DNA from: a virus
Direction: 5' to 3' (one strand)
Length of the DNA stretch: 64,000 bases
Virus record (IMG/VR): IMGVR_UViG_3300007754_000008
Span: 1 to 64,000 of that record
The notes beneath the pieces were generated by a model. It was given only the letters and a program-made list of their open reading frames with translations, was not told where the DNA came from and ran no database searches. This document shows positions 43,101 through 51,050 of the stretch, in pieces; positions within the stretch are counted from its first letter, which is position 1; every line of letters starts with the position of its first letter. The position numbers were made by a program, and so were the translations under genes.

Positions 43101-44801
43101 GACAAGGTTGGTAAAGTTATGGATGCTAAACTTCTTAAATACTTTAAAAAATTTGGAAGAAAGATGCAAGAATTGTACGTAGCAGAAGATGATGTCTGGA
43201 AAATATTTAACTTTGCGGCAGAATCTTATCGTATAAGAAGAGCTTATTCTAATGCATTAAAAGCAGGTAAAATTAAAATTAAAGATGTACCAGGTGGTAG
43301 TTTAGAGTCGGTAGATATATTAAAGATGGCAACTAAAAATGTTAGAGATATGTTGCCTAACTATAACTACGTATCAGAATTTGTACAAGGTTTTAGAAGA
43401 GCACCTTTATCTAATTTCGTATCTTGGCCTTCAGAAATTATAAGGGGTAGCACTAACATGTTACTTAAAGCTAGATCGGAAATTAAAGATCCAATTTTAA
43501 GAAGAATGGGTTGGGAAAGAATGGGCGGAATGATTACCGCTTGGGCAACCTTACCTCCTCTTGCAGTGTGGGGATTCTCACAGCTATATGGATTTACTAA
43601 AGAAAAAATGAATGCTTTAAGAGAATTTTTACCATGGTTCTCAGAAGACTCTACCATTTTACCTGTCTATGTAGATGGTCAATATAAATATATAGATTTT
43701 AGTAGAGCTTATTTCTATGACACTATCATTAATCCGGCTCAAGCAATTCTTACTGAAGTAGGAAGAGACACGGACCACGAAGCTTTAATTCCTAAACTAA
43801 TTGATGGTTTTGGAAAAGCTTCAGCAAGAATGGTAGAACCTTATATTGCTCCAGCAATTTGGGTAGAAGGTATACTAGATATATTTGCAAGAGGTGGTGA
43901 AACAGAAGGTGGCTCACAAGTTTTTAACCCAAGAGATACTTTTGGAAATCAACTTCAAGATACTATTATGTATTTATCTAAAAAATATTCACCAGGTTCT
44001 ATTCAACAGGTTAACAGACTTTATTCAGCTGTAATGGATAAAACATTAGATGGTATACAATATGAAATACCAGATGAAGTATTAGGATTTATAGGAGGAA
44101 GACCTGCACCTTTAAATCTTAGAAAATCTATGAACGTTTTTATTAATGAATTTTTATTAGGAAATACTAGAAATGAAAGAAATTTATTTTTAAAAACAGA
44201 ATACAGAACAGGAGATCCGGTTAATCAAGATGATTTAATTAGATCTTTTATGTTAGCTAACCAACAAAAGTATGAAAGTATGAGTACAATGAGAAGAAAA
44301 ATAGATGCATTAAAATTATTAGGTTGGAACGATGAAAAAATTGAAGAACTGTTTGATCGAAGAGGAAAAAGAAAAATTTATCAATCATTAATGAACAATG
44401 AATTTATTCCGTTTGCTGTAACTGATAATGCTATAAAAGGATTTGAAAATTTAGTATTAGATCAGATGGAAAAAGGATTAGAATTTAAAAATCCTATTGA
44501 TGATCGTTTACTAGAACAAATAGATTTAATGAGACAAATGATGTCGGGTAAAGCTTTAAATCAAGATTGGAATTTAAAAGTAGATCCATTCTTATTTAAT
44601 AAACCAAAAAAAGAAGATAAACCTACAGGTACTATAAAATGGGAACAGGCTAAAATTAAAACGCCACCATTACCACAAACACCTCAACCCGTGGTAAATA
44701 ATGCACAAATGGCAAGCGCAAAAGATCCAATTACTAACTTGACACGGACAGAACAGGCACTACTATCACCATCAGAAAAAATTATTGCTGGGAGAACATA
44801 A
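40170..44801 (+). CDS. Giant internal/ejection protein, 1543 aa
   Basis: AGGAGG precedes the ATG. This is the largest gene in the window. The N-terminus is a charged coil; long helical segments follow throughout (about 300-1000), with hydrophobic stretches near 215-235, 400-430 and 1125-1140 (ITAWATLPPLAVWGF). The C-terminus is Pro/Gln-rich. By size and place between tail hub and endolysin it corresponds to T7 gp16-type ejection proteins. I see no transglycosylase ESG-type catalytic motif. Confidence 0.65.
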   Translation: MVFGFDPRKLVEEQKKLEQEKENDAVKKQQLEDQKRIDKENSLRRNSNLKDGLDSATRAIREFRFLKNHGEDAYYDAKKSVDPNYRDPRDYTDAENKEYYRGEFKKMEGLFEGVTMDWKTLDTIWPEDLNENQKRLLSKKYKTVGQEYGETDKSEDHYSNQIVLASTKSQPEDLKPKIKWESSGRADDPFENEVGISESILGAVVSGGIKIPYGWANLSAMLMDWADKEDVPFDQSRVAKLERWFDNTMFGTVMAWGEDRARESAIGHITEAMVQMYGNWKAVGKNAVNVTDKAIQMATKAIKGVKSGKYVRTAKNGNLYEAAKTTKRLNSIGTGARKFTAVAIGGGVAGALVYDTEDIGTFGDWFFDKGEYTALDRKKRGGSKEEATRMLYNKLKFGGEMGFPIIPAIFGLGKLGKIIYYGDKYNAYSNKWTERFIDKHLAKRFRARNQNPSEIFEAGQRMTGKEMSSQLLANDYLKSLDQVTKRISKYTQKASNASGMTDELSSWIVNTIRSGNLGVKNGKVVVTGYKKETLNKMMKSLTKDLKVKPDDAVALIDELIKVNGSWAEFLNTIFKGGNVTTKTLTEFVEHMSSRIRNNLTTQYRIFNDKGVRVLNEYAPSADVKKEVAQIFMKNASNSKTLHKLTKNQADEIVNLIIKNVELDPMTAKPVFKWPTYDPLSDKKMITKNLSENITGGGKFKPDKEGGLIQTKSDLAAFNKLFGSYEQANNVIANVTTDLAGIAARDRFYNKLADDSRRLEKMGEPALVYDDPLKASKAFNSAVSGEKIINTPLKLPQSLAEEVYTVPLNGMWTTENIAHGLKYGAEVSLSRKNMPMWYQIGVMIPKGLVQAGKTVFGPFTHTRNFTSGAVTTIATGNIAIPPTEIIKAWRTAYRSIQPQILGKNRPGLKVAVDTSMSGKFRPGANTTDPNKLIPATEFVEEGGQSLYRFLLDEGMVNASATYRDLMGLIDDTSKAGFFDKVGKVMDAKLLKYFKKFGRKMQELYVAEDDVWKIFNFAAESYRIRRAYSNALKAGKIKIKDVPGGSLESVDILKMATKNVRDMLPNYNYVSEFVQGFRRAPLSNFVSWPSEIIRGSTNMLLKARSEIKDPILRRMGWERMGGMITAWATLPPLAVWGFSQLYGFTKEKMNALREFLPWFSEDSTILPVYVDGQYKYIDFSRAYFYDTIINPAQAILTEVGRDTDHEALIPKLIDGFGKASARMVEPYIAPAIWVEGILDIFARGGETEGGSQVFNPRDTFGNQLQDTIMYLSKKYSPGSIQQVNRLYSAVMDKTLDGIQYEIPDEVLGFIGGRPAPLNLRKSMNVFINEFLLGNTRNERNLFLKTEYRTGDPVNQDDLIRSFMLANQQKYESMSTMRRKIDALKLLGWNDEKIEELFDRRGKRKIYQSLMNNEFIPFAVTDNAIKGFENLVLDQMEKGLEFKNPIDDRLLEQIDLMRQMMSGKALNQDWNLKVDPFLFNKPKKEDKPTGTIKWEQAKIKTPPLPQTPQPVVNNAQMASAKDPITNLTRTEQALLSPSEKIIAGRT

Positions 44802-44806
44802 TAATC

Positions 44807-45292
44807 ATGCAACTAAGTAAACACTTCAAACTTGAAGAGATGACCAAGTCAATGACCGCCACTCGTAAGGGGATAGATAATTCTCCAGGAGCTGGTGATA
44901 TTAAAAATTTAGAGAACGTATGTTATGAAATATTGGAACCGGTTCGTGCCCATTTTGACCGCCCAATTACGGTGACCTCGGGATATCGCAGCGAGGCGCT
45001 GTGTGAGGCGATCGGCAGCAAAAAAACGTCGCAACATGCAAAAGGCCAAGCGGTTGACTTTGAAATTGGTGGTGTTCCAAACATTAAGATTGCTTATTGG
45101 CTACAAAATAACGTAGATTTTGATCAATTGATACTCGAGTTTTACAAAAAAGATGATCCAGCAGGCGGCTGGGTGCATGTCAGCTATAATGAAAAAGGAT
45201 CTAACAGAAAACAAGTTCTTACTTATGACGGTAAATCTTACGAAAATGGCCTTCCAGACATGAAATGGTCAGGTGGAAAAGTTGTAGGGTAA
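44807..45292 (+). CDS. Endolysin, M15-type zinc peptidase
   Basis: The product should cut the peptide cross-links of the host wall (D-Ala-D-Ala carboxypeptidase or L-Ala-D-Glu type). The zinc ligands are H77 and D84 in SQHAKGQAVDFE, and H124 in GWVHVSY. R61 in TSGYRS is the usual catalytic-pocket residue. At 161 residues it is the peptidase domain alone, without a wall-binding module or signal peptide, so it needs the holin. It is locally richer in GC (44960-45030) than its neighbours, a sign of separate origin. Confidence 0.85.
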   Translation: MQLSKHFKLEEMTKSMTATRKGIDNSPGAGDIKNLENVCYEILEPVRAHFDRPITVTSGYRSEALCEAIGSKKTSQHAKGQAVDFEIGGVPNIKIAYWLQNNVDFDQLILEFYKKDDPAGGWVHVSYNEKGSNRKQVLTYDGKSYENGLPDMKWSGGKVVG

Positions 45293-45330
45293 GTATTGCA
45301 TTTCTTATAAAAACCATTATATAAGGCTTA

Positions 45331-45354
45331 TAGGTGCCTTTACGGGCCTATTTT
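45331..45354 (+). terminator. Terminator after the endolysin
   Basis: TAGGTGCC and GGGCCTA pair as a short stem with one bulge, then TTTTATTAA. It ends the late structural operon, 40 bases past the endolysin stop. Confidence 0.65.
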
Positions 45355-45380
45355 ATTAACTGTCTAAACAAGGAGGTTAC

Positions 45381-45833
45381 ATGACACTCAATAAATTACC
45401 ATCAATCTTTAATCAATTAAGACCTGTCTCGATAGGCTTCGATAATATCTTCGATCATTTTGAAAGAATGTTTGACGATAGTGACGAATTCTTTCGTAAA
45501 CCTACAGCTGCATTTCCTTTTTACAATATTGTAAAAACTGGAGACACAACTTACAATATAGAAGTTGCACTTGCGGGTTATACTAAAAAGGATATCCAAG
45601 TCGATTATGCAGACAACTTATTGACTATTAAATCCGTTAAGGAAGAGAAAGATAGCGAAGAATCTAATGGAGTAATCCATAAAGGTATTGCTAAAAGATA
45701 TTTCTCTAAGGTATTTACCATCGCCGATGATGTAGAAATCAAAGGTGCTGAGTTAAAAGACGGATTACTGAAAGTATCTTTAAATAAGATTCTTCCAGAG
45801 TCTAAAAAGTCAAGATCAATCGAAGTAAAATAG
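45381..45833 (+). CDS. Small heat-shock protein (Hsp20 family)
   Basis: AAGGAGG precedes the ATG. The protein should hold unfolded proteins. The alpha-crystallin domain spans residues 47-135: PFYNIVKTGDTTYNIEVALAG, DIQVDYADNLLTIKS, and the ADDVEIKGAELKDGLLKVSL strands. The end, KKSRSIEVK, is shorter than the family's usual IXI tail. Cyanophages and pelagic phages often carry such a gene. The gene is separated from the endolysin by a terminator and faces the helicase gene. Confidence 0.85.
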   Translation: MTLNKLPSIFNQLRPVSIGFDNIFDHFERMFDDSDEFFRKPTAAFPFYNIVKTGDTTYNIEVALAGYTKKDIQVDYADNLLTIKSVKEEKDSEESNGVIHKGIAKRYFSKVFTIADDVEIKGAELKDGLLKVSLNKILPESKKSRSIEVK

Positions 45834-45871
45834 GGATTTAAAATTTCTGCGCGCCTCGCGTGTATATCCTA

Positions 45872-47302
45872 CTAAATCCATGATTTAAGGTCTTCACCGA
45901 GAACTTCTGAAGCTATATTTATCTTCTTTCGCAGAGATTTTACAATCTTTTCATCTACTGTTTCTTCGGCATTAATATCTACATAGGTCACTGATTTTTT
46001 TTGACCAATTCGGTGTGCACGGTCTTCTGACTGTAAACGCTTCTCTAGGTCATATCCGTTAGAATAGTAAATTACAGTGTTTGCAGCCGTTAAAGTAATC
46101 CCATAGCCACCCGTAGCTGGCGTTCCAACGATAAACCGACACTTAGGGTCGTCTTGAAATTTCTTAATATTATCTTGTCTTTCATCTTGTGGCGTTAATC
46201 CATAATAGTCGACCACGGAACATGGACCATGGATCTTAACAACTTCTTTAATAATGTCTTTTATATCCCATTGATAATGGGCCCATATAATAGCTTTGCC
46301 TTCTACTTCATCTAAAATATCCATTAATTCACTAATTCTATTATTAGGAATTCTTTGAGTAGTGCCATCATCTGCAGTAAAATGACCACATGTAATTTGT
46401 TGAAGTCTCATTAATTGAGTTAAAGCATTAACAGTTGTAACTTGTTTTCCATTTAAGGTAGCAAGTGCTTCTTTTCGCATTTGTTCATAAAGTCTTAATT
46501 GCTCACTACTTAATTTAATTTGTCTTTTCATATAAATTTTATCTGGTAAATCCAAGCAGTCTTCTTTTAAAACACGATAAGAAAACGGTTTTAATTTATC
46601 AGATAATTCGCCTAAATTTTTAAATCCATGCACTAATTGTATTTGTCGACCTGAAATATTAGCTGTCTTCATAATGGCATAACGCATTCTAAACGAATAA
46701 TAAGATTCATGCCCTAAATGAAAAGGATCTAAAAAATAACATTGACTAAATAAATCTAATGGGTTTTTAGTAACAGGAGAACCTGTAAGGATTCTTCTAT
46801 ATTTAGATAACATACTTAATGTAATAATATTTTTAGTTCTTTTAGCTTTTGGGTTTTTAATAGTAGTAGATTCATCTATTGCCATTAAAGTATTATGGGA
46901 ATTTAAAAATTTTGTTGCAAATTCAACACCTTTAGCTGTAGATAAAGCTTCAACATTCATAACTAGAATATGAAGTTTTTCTCCTGTTTCAAATAATGTA
47001 TTTAATTTCTCTTGCTGTTTTTTATTAATGTTTGATTGCCATAAAATAGCCACATTTTCTACGTGATCAGGAAGATGAGTAGGAATTTCTTGATTATACC
47101 AAGTTCCTATCACACCTTTAGGTGCAATAATTAAAGCGCCATCTACTTTACCTTTGTCATAAAGCATAGCTAAATTATCTATTAGTACTTTTGTTTTACC
47201 TGTACCCATTTCCATGAAATAAGCATAGGTTTCTCTATTCCATGACTTTTCTAACGCAGTCATTTGATGCGCGTATGGTTTTGTCTTAAATTTATAATTC
47301 AT
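45872..47302 (-). CDS. SNF2-type SF2 DNA helicase/translocase, 476 aa
   Basis: The only large gene on the minus strand. Walker A reads GTGKT (33-37), motif II is DEST (143-146, in place of DEAH), and motif VI is RLQSEDRAHRIGQ. These mark the SNF2-related SF2 group that moves along DNA, removing proteins or restarting forks. Its 3' end faces Hsp20 and it diverges from the replication operon through shared promoter DNA. Copy 3 of the dispersed repeat lies within it, antisense to coding. Confidence 0.85.
   Translation of the reverse strand: MNYKFKTKPYAHQMTALEKSWNRETYAYFMEMGTGKTKVLIDNLAMLYDKGKVDGALIIAPKGVIGTWYNQEIPTHLPDHVENVAILWQSNINKKQQEKLNTLFETGEKLHILVMNVEALSTAKGVEFATKFLNSHNTLMAIDESTTIKNPKAKRTKNIITLSMLSKYRRILTGSPVTKNPLDLFSQCYFLDPFHLGHESYYSFRMRYAIMKTANISGRQIQLVHGFKNLGELSDKLKPFSYRVLKEDCLDLPDKIYMKRQIKLSSEQLRLYEQMRKEALATLNGKQVTTVNALTQLMRLQQITCGHFTADDGTTQRIPNNRISELMDILDEVEGKAIIWAHYQWDIKDIIKEVVKIHGPCSVVDYYGLTPQDERQDNIKKFQDDPKCRFIVGTPATGGYGITLTAANTVIYYSNGYDLEKRLQSEDRAHRIGQKKSVTYVDINAEETVDEKIVKSLRKKINIASEVLGEDLKSWI
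46211..46225 (+). repeat. Dispersed 15-bp repeat, copy 3
   Basis: GACCACGGAACATGG again, extended at its 3' side by ACCATGGATC, giving CATGG-A-CCATG. It lies in the helicase gene in reverse orientation to coding, where it contributes GPCSVV. Confidence 0.85.
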
Positions 47303-47321
47303 AATTTTTATTTTTTCTTTC

Positions 47322-47358
47322 TTGACTTCTATATATACATGACTATATTGTTTGTCAA
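47322..47358. promoter_or_regulatory. Overlapping face-to-face promoters
   Basis: Minus strand: TTGACA (47353-47358) and TATATA (47330-47335) are 17 bp apart, starting near 47323 for the helicase. Plus strand: TTGACT (47322-47327) and TATATT (47344-47349) are 16 bp apart, starting near 47356, two bases before the ATG at 47358. The boxes interlock, so RNA polymerase can occupy only one at a time. Confidence 0.6.
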
Positions 47359-47777
47359 TGAGAAAGATACAACAAGATGTTTTTAGTAGTTTAAAATGTG
47401 GACCCGCTCCAGATCAATATGATCCGGAGGCAGTAGTTTACGTTATTCAAGAAATACCTGGCACGAAAGAAGGAAGACCTAAAATAAATATTATGGGTGC
47501 AGCAGGATATGGAAAATTAAAATTTTTATTACCCGAGCTTTCACAAATTATTTTTTCTCCTGGTCCTTTAATTTATAAATTAAGACAAGGACTTAAAAAT
47601 TTTTCTAAACAAGATTATTTATTATTGACTGGAGATCCAGCTATAATTGGAGTAGCTTGTTCTATCGTTTCAGAAAATACAAATGGAAAATACAATTTAT
47701 TAAAATGGGATAAACAAGAAAGAAAATATTATCCTATTGAAATTAATTTACATGAGAAAGGAGAAATTGATGAATAG
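47358..47777 (+). CDS. Conserved hypothetical protein, 139 aa
   Basis: I use the ATG at 47358. A TTG at 47352 lies inside the promoter. No SD is visible and the mRNA seems to start at or just before the ATG. The chain includes VVYVIQEIPGTKEGRPKIN and DYLLLTGDPAIIGVACSI. Such proteins precede replication genes in marine podoviruses. Function unknown. Confidence 0.62.
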   Translation: MRKIQQDVFSSLKCGPAPDQYDPEAVVYVIQEIPGTKEGRPKINIMGAAGYGKLKFLLPELSQIIFSPGPLIYKLRQGLKNFSKQDYLLLTGDPAIIGVACSIVSENTNGKYNLLKWDKQERKYYPIEINLHEKGEIDE

Positions 47778-48039
47778 AGGATATATATTAAAAGAAAGAT
47801 TAAAAGCTACAGAAAAATGGATTGAATATTTTTTAGATGTAGAAAAAAACAGATCAATTTCTAGAAGAGCTCTTAAAGCTCTTAACAAAGATAAGCCTTT
47901 TTTAGGATTTATTTTTGGAACTGTATACCTGCCTACTAGAATTTGGAATTTTATTTCTGATATAATTTGGTGGAATAGATATCGTAAAGCATGTAAAGAA
48001 ATAGAAATTATAAGAAAGGAATTAAAAAGTTATGAGTAA
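47770..48039 (+). CDS. Hypothetical protein, 89 aa
   Basis: GAAAGGAG lies six bases before the ATG at 47770, so the upstream ATG at 47737 is rejected. The chain is basic and helical, with a Trp/Phe/Ile-rich segment (GFIFGTVYLPTRIWNFISD, near 46-64) that may sit on a membrane. Function unknown. Confidence 0.55.
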   Translation: MNRGYILKERLKATEKWIEYFLDVEKNRSISRRALKALNKDKPFLGFIFGTVYLPTRIWNFISDIIWWNRYRKACKEIEIIRKELKSYE

Positions 48040-48586
48040 TATTGATTTTGAAAAAGACCAACAAGATGCAATGAAAAAAACTGATAATATTCAGTCACTT
48101 GCAGACCAAGTTGAAAGATTAGAGGCTTTACAAGTTAGACTTGATTTACAAGAAGAGAATATAAAAAATACTAAAAAAGAATTAGAACATTTATCTGGAG
48201 AAGTTGTTCCAACTATGATGGCTGAGATGGGTTTAGCTCATCTTAAACTTATGGATGGATCTTCAATAGATGTTAAGCCGCATTACAGCGCAAATATAAC
48301 TGTAGCAAATAAAGAGGCGGCTTTTAACTGGCTTCGTAATAATGGATTAGGTGATATTATAAAGAATGAAATTTCTGTATCATTTGGTCGTAACGAAGAT
48401 ACAAGGGCGGCAGATTATGCTGACCTTGCGAAGAGTCATGGGTTTCAACCGACACAAAAGTTGAAGGTGGAACCTATGACTCTGAAAGCGCTAGTCCGTG
48501 AGCGTATTGAGGCAGGTAAAGACATGCCAACGGAACTTTTCAACATATTTGTTGGAAATAAAACAACAATAAAAAGGAAACAATAA
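48032..48586 (+). CDS. Conserved replication-module protein, 184 aa
   Basis: An AGAAAGGA site stands upstream of the ATG with 17 bases between. Residues 20-60 form a Leu/Glu/Lys coiled coil. The second half, with VKPHYSANITVANKEAAFNWL and LKVEPMTLKALVRERIEAG, is a compact alpha/beta domain. The combination occurs before a putative ssDNA-binding gene in marine phages. Function unknown, possibly recombination or replication. Confidence 0.58.
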   Translation: MSNIDFEKDQQDAMKKTDNIQSLADQVERLEALQVRLDLQEENIKNTKKELEHLSGEVVPTMMAEMGLAHLKLMDGSSIDVKPHYSANITVANKEAAFNWLRNNGLGDIIKNEISVSFGRNEDTRAADYADLAKSHGFQPTQKLKVEPMTLKALVRERIEAGKDMPTELFNIFVGNKTTIKRKQ

Positions 48587-48588
48587 CT

Positions 48589-49341
48589 ATGAACCAAGTA
48601 GCAGAAAAAAAGAATGGAGCATTAGCAACAAATCTATTTGAAGCTGATGCTAATAAAGGTGCTCAAAACATTTCGCAGGAAGATCTTGCGTTGCCTTTCT
48701 TAAAAATTTTGGGCCAACTATCTCCAGAGGTAAACAAAAGAGATGGTAAATATGTCGAAGGCGCAGAGCCAGGCAAAATCATAAACACTGTAACCAATAA
48801 GTTGTACGACACACTACAAGTTGTACCGGTCTTTTACAAAAGACAATACATTGAATGGCAGGACAGAGGTGCCAGCACTGGTGCACCTGTTGCAATTCAC
48901 GAGGCAGACAGTGATATAGTAAGTCAAACCACAAGAGGTAAAGACTATAAAGACAGATTACCAAACGGTAATTATCTTGAGAATACTGCAAGTCACTTTG
49001 TATTAACTGTTGGTGATAATCCATCTACAGCTTTGATTTCTATGAAATCTACTCAACTTAAAGTTAGTAGAAAATGGAACTCAATGATGATGGGTATCAA
49101 AATGCAGGGTAAAAATGGTTTGTTTACTCCGCCAACTTACAGCCACATTTATAAACTATCTACTGTTCAGATGTCTAACGACAAAGGAACATGGTTTGGT
49201 TGGGATGTAGCAAAAGTAGGCCTAGTTAAAGACAAAAATGTCTACGACATGGCAAAAGCTTTTGCAGAATCTGTAGGTAAAGGTGAGATTCAAACAAAAC
49301 ATGAAAACCAAGAAGTAAAAAAAGCTTCAGTAAATTTATAA
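48589..49341 (+). CDS. Possible ssDNA-binding protein, 250 aa
   Basis: The gene starts two bases after the previous stop, with AAAGGAAAC upstream. The chain contains DLALPFLKILGQLSPEVN, the core LQVVPVFYKRQYIEWQDRG and TQLKVSRKWNSMMMGIK. These match a protein family of marine podoviruses often placed in the replication module and suspected of binding single-stranded DNA. I cannot show this from motifs. It lacks an acidic SSB tail. Confidence 0.5.
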   Translation: MNQVAEKKNGALATNLFEADANKGAQNISQEDLALPFLKILGQLSPEVNKRDGKYVEGAEPGKIINTVTNKLYDTLQVVPVFYKRQYIEWQDRGASTGAPVAIHEADSDIVSQTTRGKDYKDRLPNGNYLENTASHFVLTVGDNPSTALISMKSTQLKVSRKWNSMMMGIKMQGKNGLFTPPTYSHIYKLSTVQMSNDKGTWFGWDVAKVGLVKDKNVYDMAKAFAESVGKGEIQTKHENQEVKKASVNL

Positions 49342-49352
49342 TATCCTAGGTA

Positions 49353-49384
49353 GTGGGCGTCTAAGCGAGAGTGGAAACGCCCAC
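49353..49384 (+). promoter_or_regulatory. Hairpin before primase gene
   Basis: GTGGGCGT (49353-49360) pairs exactly with ACGCCCAC (49377-49384); the loop is 16 bases. The stem ends seven bases before the ATG of the primase, which has no SD. It may be a terminator of the previous unit or a translational control element. Confidence 0.55.
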
Positions 49385-49391
49385 GTTTATT

Positions 49392-51050
49392 ATGATAGAG
49401 AAATTTATAAATATATTTGAAGGTTTAGAACGAGCTTACGGTCAATTTAAAAAGAACGATAAAAAACTTGCTGTTAAAGTTGAAGGTAAGCCTTGGATAG
49501 AACATAAACCCCTTACAAAACAACTTTGGGAGAACCATCTCAACGGCATAGGTAATAGACTCGGTATTTTTCCATTAAAAGATGATGGCACATGTAAATG
49601 GGGTGCAATAGATATTGACATAAATAATTACGATTACGAAAATTTATTAAAAAAAATAAGAGAACTTAAACTACCACTGATAATGTTTAGATCAAAAAGT
49701 GGAAGAGCGCACGTTTATATGTTTATGAAAGAATTTAGTAGCGCTGAAGAAGTACAATTAGTTATGAAAAAGTTTGCAGGTAAGTTGGGTCTTGCAGATA
49801 TTTTAGATAGAGTCTATCCAATGCAAACTTCTTTAGCGGATAAGAAAGATGGCTCTTGGCTTAACATGCCATACTTTAATCATGAAGAAGGAAGCACTTA
49901 CGCATATACAGATGATTTTGAAGATGCTTCTATTGAACAGTTTTTTGAAATGTATGATCAGTATGCACAAACAGATTTAATAGATTATTTACAAGAAGAA
50001 GTTCCAGAAGTTGTTAAGAAAGTAAAAAAGCCAAAAGAAAAGACACTAGAAGATTTTTTATTACCATGCACAAAAAATTGTTTAAAGTTAAATAATAATA
50101 AAATACCAGATGAAAATCGAAATGATTATTTATTACATATGTATACCTGGTCTATGCGTGCAGTTGAAAAGGGTGTTAAAAAAATTACTGAATATAGTAA
50201 AATGGATGCTGTAACTTTGCTCAAATATTTTAATCAAGAATATATGGCCAGGCCGTTAGAAGAGAAAGAAATACAGGACACAATACTTAAATCAAAAGAT
50301 AAAGAATACAAATACCTTTGCAAAAGACCTTTAATAAAAAAACACTGCGATGCCTCTGCATGTGTCAGACATCTTTGTGGAATAACTCCTGAGCAAGCCG
50401 CAGATTTGATAAAAGCAGAACAGGCTGTTGGTGATATTACAGAGTATACAAGTAAGCCTCCGATATTTTATGAATCTGTTGATGTAAAAAAAAGAGTAGG
50501 TGATGGTTACATTAGAATAAATGTTCCTATGCAAGGATCTGACATAATAGATAAGCAAAAATGGATAAACATATTAGCTAATGCAGGAAACTTTCCTCAT
50601 CCAGCAATATTAAAAATGAAACCAGGAGAATTTCACGCCTTTCAATATGCAAGACTAGATAAAAGAGTTTATGAAGAAGCAGATGAAGAGGCAAGTGATG
50701 ATAACGAATTTAAAATAATGGTTTATTCTTTTATTAGAAAATCCACAGTTTCTTTTGATGATGGTGTTTTGTTAGAGGGGGGATGTTATGTAAATCAGAA
50801 AACTCATGATCTTGAGTTTAGATTAAATAGATTAGTAGAATATTTTAGATCTCAAAGAGACAACACGTCAGTAAAAAAAATATGTTTTAATCTTAAACAT
50901 ATTATGAAAGCTAAGAAAAAAAATGGAAAGATATACAACTCAATATCTAAAAAAGAAATATCTTGTCCAACATGGCATTTTATTTCTGACCCTGGACAGT
51001 ATTCAGTATTAGGCGACGTCGCAAAAAAGATAGAACATGATAAAAATTAG
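49392..51050 (+). CDS. AEP-type primase (TOTE/PrimPol-like), 552 aa
   Basis: The product should make primers, possibly also extending them. The archaeo-eukaryotic primase core shows DID (74-76, AIDIDIN) as metal ligands, and the SGRAH (103-107) motif of the second catalytic site. A PriCT-like helical part (about 230-330) is followed by a Cys cluster (CKRPLIKKHCDASACVRHLCG) near residues 310-331 that could hold zinc or Fe-S. The GTG at 49371 is rejected as it lies in the hairpin. Overlaps the helicase gene by 14 bases. Confidence 0.75.
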   Translation: MIEKFINIFEGLERAYGQFKKNDKKLAVKVEGKPWIEHKPLTKQLWENHLNGIGNRLGIFPLKDDGTCKWGAIDIDINNYDYENLLKKIRELKLPLIMFRSKSGRAHVYMFMKEFSSAEEVQLVMKKFAGKLGLADILDRVYPMQTSLADKKDGSWLNMPYFNHEEGSTYAYTDDFEDASIEQFFEMYDQYAQTDLIDYLQEEVPEVVKKVKKPKEKTLEDFLLPCTKNCLKLNNNKIPDENRNDYLLHMYTWSMRAVEKGVKKITEYSKMDAVTLLKYFNQEYMARPLEEKEIQDTILKSKDKEYKYLCKRPLIKKHCDASACVRHLCGITPEQAADLIKAEQAVGDITEYTSKPPIFYESVDVKKRVGDGYIRINVPMQGSDIIDKQKWINILANAGNFPHPAILKMKPGEFHAFQYARLDKRVYEEADEEASDDNEFKIMVYSFIRKSTVSFDDGVLLEGGCYVNQKTHDLEFRLNRLVEYFRSQRDNTSVKKICFNLKHIMKAKKKNGKIYNSISKKEISCPTWHFISDPGQYSVLGDVAKKIEHDKN

